DNA from: Rhipidocladum racemiflorum
Taxonomy: Eukaryota > Streptophyta > Magnoliopsida > Poales > Poaceae
Direction: 5' to 3'
Assembly: GCA_036346355.1 (NCBI GenBank)
Contig: CM070580.1
Span: forward strand, 20,947,374 to 21,011,373
DNA length: 64,000 nucleotides
Part shown: positions 57,308 through 64,000 of the stretch, in pieces
Numbering within the stretch: position 1 is the first letter of the stretch
Layout of the letters: each line of letters starts with the position of its first letter
The notes under the pieces: generated by a model
The model's database searches: none
The model's input: the letters and a program-made list of their open reading frames with translations, nothing else
What the model was told of the DNA's origin: nothing
Position numbers and translations under genes: made by a program

Positions 57308-57590
57308 TGTTGACACCAAAATTTGGCTCTCTTAACCGATCAAGTGGATATGGCTGATTTGGTAGTTATAGCCAATTTAGAAGGATAAGGTTAAACAAGG
57401 ATGTGAGATTGGAGCTGACGATTGGTTTCAGTAAAGAATTTATTGTAGAGATTGAGGCCGATACGCATTTTTACGATAATTGGAAAAGGACATGGTCAGC
57501 CTAGTCGCTATAAAAAGGATCGATGTGCAAGACAAAACATACAAACATTCAATCAACCAACTCGCATTACTTTTGACTTTTTTGTCAACA
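57308..57590 (+). mobile_element. LTR of Tat-like element E
   Basis: The 283 bp LTR starts TGTTGACACC and ends TTGTCAACA, so its ends are inverted repeats. A TATA box (GCTATAAAAAGG, near 57508) is present. The purine-rich AAAAAATAGAGGGCCTA just upstream is the polypurine tract, so this is a 3' LTR on the plus strand. Its start resembles that of element D (TGTTTGCACCAAAATTCG). The rest of the element is missing. Confidence 0.7.
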
Positions 57591-57703
57591 CTTGATTCAT
57601 TCATGTTAGAAGACACAAGGCCCATCACCTCTTCTTTTACCTTCAAAAATAAAACAGCCCACTTAGTTATGAACAAATACTATCTGGCAATACATAGTAG
57701 ATA

Positions 57704-58809
57704 TTATGAATGTAGCACCTGGAGAAGATCAATGTAAGATTTGGTATGACATGGTGCTGCTGGTTGATTTGTTTGGAGTTCCTGGACCAAGTAGCAACGT
57801 TCTAGTGTCATAGCAAGTACGTACAATAATGCAAAAGTACTTCTGGTGAAACTAAGTACCTGAAACTCATTTGGAAGAAAACCCAGATCAATGTAAGATT
57901 TGGTATGACATGGTGCTGCTGGTTGATTTGTTTGGAGTTCCTGGACCAAGTAGCAACGTTCTAGTGTCATAGCAAGTACGTACAATAATGCAAAAGTACT
58001 TCTGGTGAAACTAAGTACCTGAAACTCATTTGGAAGAAAACCCATACTTCCAGCCTGATATCCACAAAAATGAAAATTTCCTTATATCCATAAAGGACAA
58101 TAAGCTGAAATATTATAACTACGACTAAGCATGTGGTTACCTCCTTTGTTTTCAACTCTGAAAATTGGTACTATGTCCATCTTTTGATTTGCAGTTACGC
58201 TTCAACTACAAAGTAGTCTTACAGAGCAGCAAGTTATAATGGAAAAGGACCAAAATAACCAAGTATATATATACCGAGTTGACTAATAAAAGAATCATAT
58301 ACAGTTTAGCGGTTAGGTTGGCTAACTAGTAAGAAATTTGATATGAACAATAAAGAATTAATAGTAGTTTCAACTACAAAGTAACAAATTGTTGACATAA
58401 CAGAGTTGATCCTTGCCTTTCTCCCTCTTTGAATTTGCACTCCGATTGTACTTGGTGATTCTTTCAGCTTCTTCATTCTCAATTTCTTGATCACTTGATC
58501 TACTTTATATTCTTTTCTATTTGAATGAGGATGACCTCTACTTCGAACAGCAATTGGACTGAGTACAATTTTGCCTTGTTTTTACATTATATCTTCATGC
58601 TCTGAAGTTGGATGATGGTCCTGAACTTCCTTGCTACCACAGTGTGCATCGATCTTTATTTGTAACACATTAAGTCCCTTCATCACCAAGTTGAACAGTG
58701 CATATGACTCTGCTCCATTCTCTGCCACTTCATGGAAACACACACACTGAATATCAAAACATTGCACAACTGTTGTATCAAGCATATCATCGTAGGAGCA
58801 TTTAAGCAA
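57704..58809 (-). pseudogene. FAR1-related (FRS-like) C-terminal gene fragment
   Basis: One minus-strand frame reads LDTTVVQCFDIQCVCFHEVA then ENGAESYALFNLVMKGLNVL up to EHEDIM and a TAA (58584-58582). In the same frame after the stop it reads KIVLSPIAVRSRGHPHSNRK and YKVDQVIKKLRMKKLKESPS (58560-58440). The helical part followed by a P-x-x-V-R-S-R-G-x-P linker and a basic tail resembles the C-terminal end of FAR1/FHY3-family proteins, transposase-derived transcription factors; this is from memory of the family and not certain. Further left (58045-57728) a 53-codon unit is repeated in frame. No N-terminal exons are present. Confidence 0.4.
57728..58045 (-). repeat. In-frame tandem duplication, two units of 159 bp
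   Basis: Units 57728-57886 and 57887-58045 are identical but for the last base. The unit length is 53 codons, and a minus-strand frame stays open through both (FLPNEFQVLSFTRSTFALLY repeated). Near-identity indicates a recent event. Whether the frame is translated is unknown. Confidence 0.95.
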
Positions 58810-58909
58810 TGTGTGCTAACGCTTCAAATCCTTTCTCCATCGCTGTTGAATATATATGGAAGCCGGGTTAATAATACCATTTCGACCTTGAATTTCGATG
58901 AGCCGACGG

Positions 58910-59060
58910 CACCAAAGTTTGCGAAAGGGTTTACTGCACTTCCTAAGTGCAAAAGGATCTACTGCACTTGCTTAAATGCTGGCTTTACTGCACTTGCTGG
59001 AAACACTACATACCCTTTTATGCTGGCTTAGTGCAAAAGGATTTACTGCTCTTGCTTCAG
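58910..59060. repeat. Degenerate TTTACTGCACTTGC repeats
   Basis: TTTACTGCACTTCC, CTACTGCACTTGC, TTTACTGCACTTGC and TTTACTGCTCTTGC occur within 150 bases, with AAGTGCAAAAGGAT, AGTGCAAAAGGAT between them. It is a short decayed tandem repeat without known role. Confidence 0.6.
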
Positions 59061-59089
59061 AGGCAGGCAATTTAACTCACAGTTGCTAC

Positions 59090-59345
59090 CTTGTTCGCTG
59101 GATATCTCCCATCCACCTTCCAGTATAGCACTATAGCCTATATTATCACGGCCGATCACGGGGCACCCGGGCATGCTCGATAAGCAAAATTTAGTTAAGT
59201 ACTGAAGTTTCATGCATGTGATCTGAGTAATTCGGAAGACATTGATGAAGAGGTAAAGGAACACCAAGCACTGCAAGTAAATTAAAGAGCCACATAGAAA
59301 TTCAGAAATACTCCAATAACACAATGGTGCCTGGTATACGTTTCC
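59090..59345. repeat. Flank repeat copy R3
   Basis: It matches R1 and R2 through GATATCTCCCATCCA, ACGGGGCACCCGGGCATGCT, GAGGTAAAGGAACACC and GGTGCCTGGTATACGTTTC. It extends a little further left than R2, to the part shared only with R1 (TCTCCCATCCA..TTCCAGTAT). No proline-rich gene lies to its right, where R2 has one. Confidence 0.65.
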
Positions 59346-60240
59346 TCTCTTTAAAAAATACAAGACTTAAAAATCCTTGAAGGCATGCAATCTGAAAAAA
59401 TATATATAAATCCAAATCATCTCCGGGCATTTCCAAAAAAATTTACTGTGGTTTGACACCATAAATAAATACCTAAACCATGCAGTCTTGAGAAATAAAT
59501 TAGAAATTCGCTTTGAATGACATGTTGGCCCCATCCCATTAAGTTCCTTCAGACGGCTAGACTTCATTTCTTTGCCAACTGCCAGTGGGCCTCCTCTCCT
59601 TCCTTGGCCCCACCTGCCATACCTTCATCTCGCCCCTGTCTTCTTCCACCGCCAGAACAGCCGAGCCAGGCCAAGCTTCACCGCTTCCATTTGCCTCCAA
59701 TCAAGCCATGTCCAAGATCGAGTAAACAAGCCCGAATGCATGCGCTTGATTCTCCAATACTGCCTTGACGAGCTTTCTCTTCCTTCTCGTGCTGCCATGG
59801 CAAGAATTTCGCACCGCTGGGACCTTCAGGCAAACTCTATACCCGAGCTGCCACTCTTGCCTATTTAAAGGATGTGATACTTCACTATACTATTACCAGT
59901 CACCGCAATCCCCAAGCTCCCGAGCCTATCTTCTCCACCATCGGCTAGTACCACAGAAAAGGGAAAAATCACGAAAAATCGACATTAGTGAATCGCAGCT
60001 CAATTAAACCAGGCTATAGCTTCTCCCCACCCCTAAAGCTTAATTCCACTCTCTATTGAAGTTCTTCTCCGTCGATGAACCGCCCCACCATGCTTTCCAC
60101 TTCTTCAACTCTAGTCAGATGGTGGTTGCTCATTCTAGGCTCCCCTACTCAATTAATGGGAAAAATGGAACTCCCTTGTGTCACTGATGCTCCCATTAGT
60201 CTCACCCGAGCGAGAGCTGTTGAGGAACGTTGTATGCTAC
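59346..60240 (+). other. Possible host gene promoter and first exon remnant
   Basis: The sequence becomes moderately GC-rich from 59520. A TATA-like CTATTTAAAGG at 59861 is followed by leader-like sequence. A short open frame starts at 60075 (MNRPTMLSTSSTLVRWWLLI then LGSPTQLMGKME) and is broken at 60240 by the short LTR element. The host sequence resumes at 62207 but gives no convincing continuation. I do not recognise the product. Confidence 0.25.
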
Positions 60241-62201
60241 TGTTAGGTTTAGAGCACGGCAAAATAATGGAGACAGTGATTTAACGTGGAAAAACCCTCT
60301 CGGGAAAAAAACCACGGGAAACAATCTATTAAATGGTTCAAGGATTACATATACAGGGGTTGGCTATATATAGCTAGCCAAAGAGTCCGAGTTGTAGAAT
60401 ACTAGGACTAACAATCTATTTGGATAATACCAAAAGATATGGTAGTTAGACATATTTGAGTTATCTCCAACAAACCTCCCCTTAACTCAAAATACATACT
60501 GAAATTGTCTCCGAAAAACCCTAAAAGGGTAATGAAGGATTGAAAGTCCAAAGGACAGTGCGATATGAAAGACTGGAACAATCAATCCAAACACTTCTTG
60601 CGAAGCAAAATTTGAGCAAACCACCAGTAGGTCAAGAGAACGACTGGAACAGTCAAACCAACACAGCTATAACAATGCCGACGAAGAATCTGGGTATTCA
60701 ACTCATAACCCCAGTAAATTCTGAATCTGTGCAATTGACCTCCTGAATAAATGCCCAATCATCAAATGGCATAAGCCAAGACATCACCTGTGGCGCTTGA
60801 TAAATAGCGAAGAACTCATCTCATGGACTTTTGGCATGCTCCACCTAGAACATAAAATTCGGCAAACTGCCTACTGAAAATCCAAAACAGGGTTGAAACT
60901 GCTCCTGAAAAACTGTCAAGATGAAGAACTGTCGTGCTGTCAATAGAGTATAAATTGCAGTAGACCTCTCATATTGAGGAAAGACAACAAAATAACGTTG
61001 TAGTATCCACTAAGAAGCAAAACTCCTTCTTGCACTTTAATACTTCATCTCCCTGAATTGGAGCAAAACCTTCACTAGAAAAAACTCCGAAGAGCTTAAT
61101 GCTACCGCCGGGATGTCAATAAAATTCCAAACGAACGTTGCCAAAAAAACCCTTCATAATGGTCAACGTATCCAAACGGTGAATGAAACACCAAACAATT
61201 ATCTCCTCAACTGATAATTTTTTTTTCAAATTTGACGATGAAACGTCAAATAAGCCAACGATGAAACGTCGAATAAATCTCCAAGAATCCGCCAATAATA
61301 AATCCCACATGAATGATGCCGATAATTAATCCCACGTATGTAAAAACAGCTCTCTCAATTTGAATATGCCATATAGAAAAAAAAAACTTTTCCACGAAAC
61401 TATTTTTGTTGGAGACTGCAACTTGCTTTACGGGAGAACCTCTTGCGGACGTGAATGACTGGTTCTTCAATCAAAATTTTTTTTCTTCGGGAGTAGAACC
61501 GAGACCACCAACCAAGATCTCCACTGGACCTCACGTGAAGCACTTCTAGTCTTCTGGTCTTCACAGGATTTGCTCCTCCACAAGCTCTTCACGAGCGAAC
61601 CCAAGGCAGTGATCGGACGGAGAAAAGCGCGTGGAAGGCGAACGTCTGGAGTCGGCGGTAGCCGCAAGAGGGAGACCGGCGATGCAGATCGAAGCCAAAG
61701 TCTCGGCGGCGGCGGCGGCACAATCGATGCGCAACAGGAAAGCCGGCCGGGTGGGCACTGCGGACGTGCGTCGGCGACCGAAGCAATCGCCGAAGATCCT
61801 AGAAGGATAGCGGCGGTGGCCGACGCAGAAGTCGATGCACAGAGGCTGCGGCGCAGATCCGGGCGGACCGTGCGAAGAAGCAGCGATGATGGCTGCGCAG
61901 TAGATTGGAAAGTGCTGTGCGGGTGCCGTCCCGGGAGGAGCGCCCTCCCGGAGCAGCAGATTGATCTTGAACATAAGCTCTGATACCACTTGTTAGGTTT
62001 AGAGCACGGCAAAATAATGGAGACAATGATTTAACGTGGAAAAACCCTCTCGGGAAAAAACCACAGGAAACCAAATATTAAATGGTTCAAGGATTACATA
62101 TACAGGGGTTGGCTATATATAGCTAGCCAAAGAGTCCGAGTTGTAGAATACTAGGACTAACAATCTATTTGGATAATACCAACTTTGAGTTATCTCCAAC
62201 A
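60241..62201 (-). mobile_element. Short non-autonomous LTR retrotransposon (element F)
   Basis: It is bounded by GCTAC (60236-60240 and 62202-62206). LTRs 60241-60472 and 61991-62201 share TGTTAGGTTTAGAGCACGGC through TTATCTCCAACA. The right LTR lacks about 20 bases present in the left (AAAGATATGGTAGTTAGACA). On the minus strand the right LTR is followed by TGGTATCAGAGC, the initiator-Met tRNA primer site, and the left LTR is preceded by a purine tract (AAGGGGAGGTT). The 1.5 kb interior has a GC-rich leader (61560-61980) and no gag or pol. The total of 1961 bp is larger than classic TRIM elements. It would need enzymes from another element to move. Confidence 0.9.
61978..61989 (-). other. Primer binding site of element F (initiator Met tRNA)
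   Basis: The minus strand reads TGGTATCAGAGC just inside the 5' LTR, a perfect 12-base match to the complement of the plant initiator-Met tRNA 3' end as used by many copia and gypsy elements. Confidence 0.9.
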
Positions 62202-62206
62202 GCTAC

Positions 62207-62506
62207 TCTAGCAGAAATTAAAATTTCTACCGCAAAACTAGAAAAGCTACTCGTAAGAAGGTGATCATAGTTTAATTACCACTAGACGCGTAGTTTCGAA
62301 ATCCTTCGCGTGTTGATGTAGTGGATCCTCCTCGGCGTGGATCGTCCTCGCCGCGGATCATTTTCTCCACGCCGCAGTAGCAACAGCGTCACCACAGCAG
62401 TCCACACGTCCGTAGATGGAACATCGTGCGTCGGCGTGCAAGCACTGTGTTGCTCGGCAGGGGCTTTTTTTTCTGATCTTACCTACATCTCAAAAAATCC
62501 GTAAGT
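62207..62506. other. Stretch between element F and the CACTA exon
   Basis: No gene is seen. A GC-rich part (62330-62460) has repeated CGCCGCGG and CCTCGGCGTGGATC motifs. It could be intron or spacer of the CACTA element. Confidence 0.3.
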
Positions 62507-62803
62507 ATGTTGATTAAGGACCAATATCAGCGGAGATGGTGCCGTCAAAAAGAACCATTCATCCTTGCTAAGCAAGCAACTCAAGTTTTCTACGTGCGTG
62601 ATCCGACCAATTCGAGGTTGCACGTCGTCCTTCATGGCAAGAGACGGATCGTTGGAGTTGAAAATGTCATAGATGGAGAAGAGTACAACCAATTCGATGA
62701 GATACCTCTGTTTGCAGATGGGGCATGTCTTAGCGGTGACGACGACTCACATGGAATAAATTACATGCGTGTAGATCATCAAGAAGGGTTGCATTGTAAA
62801 TAA
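62507..62803 (+). pseudogene. CACTA transposon C-terminal exon (DUF4216-like)
   Basis: The 98-codon frame reads KEPFILAKQATQVFYVRDPT, then LHVVLHGKRRIVGVENVIDG and EEYNQFDEIPLFADG, ending in TAA at 62801-62803. These blocks are the DUF4216-type tail found near the C-terminus of proteins coded by plant CACTA (En/Spm-like) elements. The upstream transposase is missing. CACTA sub-terminal sequence of the family seen at 49496-49865 follows 80 bases downstream, which supports the call and marks this as the 3' end of a CACTA copy. Confidence 0.8.
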
Positions 62804-62884
62804 AGTTGTAAGATTGCCATGTGATATTATGTCATATTTAAAAGGCCCTTATGCGTGAAAATATTTATAAAAGTTGCACAATAT

Positions 62885-62937
62885 ATAACCATCACAATCG
62901 GTTTTCGTATAAAACCGACACCGGTACGTTATGAACT
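62885..62937 (+). mobile_element. CACTA sub-terminal fragment, cut by family C copy 5
   Basis: CACAATCGGTTTTCGTATAA, AACCGACACCGGTACGTTAT, GAAC matches 49584-49624 exactly or nearly so. In that copy the sequence goes on to the CACTA end; here it stops at GAAC, where TGTAACACCTC of family C begins. The insertion point is therefore 62937/62938. Confidence 0.8.
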
Positions 62938-64000
62938 GTAACACCTCAAAATTTTGCTTTTCTTAAATCTATGTGTGATTTGGTACTTTGGTGAATTTTT
63001 GGAATTTTCTGGAATTTATTTGGATTTATTTGGAATTTATTTGAATTTATTCCATTTTGAAATAATTAAAGAATTAAACTTTGCAAATAAAATTTTGTTG
63101 GAAATATTTTATTTGAGTCCAAAATGATCCAAAGTATTTTCCGAATTTTTCCGAATTTTTCTCAGTCTTTTGATATTTTTAATGAATTAAATGAATTTCG
63201 GGAATTATTTTAAATATTAAATCATTTGGAAAATCAAGTCGGGTCAAATCTTGTTCATCCGACCAGGACCGAGTCCGAGTCAGGCTCGAGTCAGGCAGAG
63301 CCAAGTGACTTGACCGAACCCTATTCGATCCGGCCGTTGGATCGAGATCCAACGGCCCGAATTGGATCGCCGGTTAATTGGTCCGGCCGGATCCGGCCGC
63401 GCCCGCGCGATCGTGGCCGTTGATCGCGCCACGTGGGCCGGTCCTCCGTCGTCGTCTCCGCCCGTCCGGCCGGACTCGCCCGCCGCGCCCGCCGCCGTGA
63501 GATTTAGGTTTCCGTTTTTGCGCGAGCCGAGGCTATTTAATGCCGAATCACACCGAGATCACCTGGACCTTGCTAAGCCGTTGCCTAGCCGTCGCCGCCA
63601 GCGTGCCCGACGCGCCGCATCGCTCGCCGGAGTGTAGCACTCCTCCGCCATGATTTTGCCGTTCGCCCGCCGTCGCCGTCCCGCCGCCGTTGACCCTAGA
63701 TCCGGACTCACCGCGACGAGACGCGCCGAAGGACCTCTCGCCTCGCCGGAGGAAACCATAGCGTCGTTGCGATGTCGCCGTCCCGGCTACGGCCAGGCGG
63801 CTCCGCCGCCGCGCCATCGCCGTCGCTCGAAGCTTCTCGGCCGTCCGATCAAGATCCAACGTCCCAGATTGCGCCATGTCATCTCACGGTGAGATTAGTC
63901 CAAAACCACTAGATCCAATCTTAACCGTCCGATCTAGATTCAACGGTCGAGATCAAGCGTGTTAACCCAAACGCGTGAGAGCGGATCTAATGGGCGTTGA
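62938..64000 (+). mobile_element. Family C repeat, copy 5, runs off right edge
   Basis: It begins TGTAACACCTCAAAATTTTG and matches the reverse complement of 20944 leftwards (GGAATTTATTTGGATTTATT, then AAGTATTTTCC.AATTTTTC). A GC-rich part begins near 63230 with GGATCGAGATCCAACGG. A TATA-like CTATTTAATGCCG is at 63533-63540. The GC-rich block that follows has open frames without a known domain. The acidic exons would lie beyond the window. Confidence 0.8.

Noticed and set aside
61467..62012. 181-codon minus-strand frame in element F as a gag gene
   Set aside because: It starts in the LTR, is GC-rich low complexity, and shows no capsid or zinc-knuckle motif.
1..64000. tRNA, rRNA, CRISPR or bacterial-type operon features
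   Set aside because: None seen. The only tRNA-related matches are primer binding sites of LTR elements.

Overview
This is a grass (Poaceae) nuclear window made almost entirely of nested transposable elements. The assignment rests on the mix of Tat-lineage Ty3/gypsy, Ty1/copia, CACTA and hAT elements, on the GC-rich proline-rich host gene, and on the absence of any bacterial feature. A panicoid grass is possible but cannot be shown from sequence alone. Nothing here looks like an operon, CRISPR array, rRNA or tRNA gene. The one host gene with a full open frame is a secreted hybrid proline-rich protein (8-cysteine motif) at 50382-51029 on the minus strand. A damaged paralog lies at 24421-25048 on the same strand, and gene-flank sequence is repeated at 3.6-4.0, 49.9-50.4 and 59.1-59.3 kb.

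Left part (1-26 kb): a gypsy element (minus, 5' LTR 1539-2141, gag 1-1485) has inserted into a Ty1/copia reverse transcriptase (2142-3538). Next comes a four-level nest. Repeat family C copy 2 (about 3977-24311, plus) contains copy 1 (5101-20944, minus, TSD CAACG). Copy 1 contains a complete 12.4 kb Tat-lineage gypsy element (6859-19223, TSD GGAGT). That element's 3' LTR contains a 787 bp hAT-type element (18272-19058, TSD TTCGGAGG). The damaged proline-rich gene follows, with a solo LTR of the same Tat family (25079-26052) where its promoter should be.

Middle (26-49.9 kb): a 250 bp MITE with TTA target duplication, unassigned sequence, a Ty1/copia integrase-RT fragment (about 30365-32217, minus), and two adjoining family C copies. 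The second of these (33854 to about 49420) is split by an 11.3 kb decayed Tat/Ogre-like gypsy element (34614-45889, TSD CATTG). It is split again by a second hAT-type copy (46131-48472, TSD CAAGTACT), which itself carries a 1.55 kb solo LTR (46845-48392, TSD TGTCT). A CACTA terminus ends at 49865.

Right part (49.9-64 kb): the proline-rich gene and its upstream region, family C copy 4 (about 52000-56104, minus) with a truncated LTR inside, and the 3' end of a third Tat-like element (56105-57590). Then a FAR1-related gene fragment with an in-frame 159 bp tandem duplication, a short non-autonomous LTR element with an initiator-Met tRNA primer site (60241-62201, TSD GCTAC), a CACTA C-terminal exon (62507-62803), and the start of family C copy 5 running off the end.

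Two patterns deserve attention. First, all three Tat-like elements whose 3' region is visible carry a gene on the antisense strand between pol and the 3' LTR, each with its own TATA-like box. One resembles the putative gypsy-type transposon domain (PF04195 type) and has a clean intron; two resemble the plant mobile domain. Second, family C, otherwise non-coding, keeps a pair of acidic mini-exons in diverged copies.
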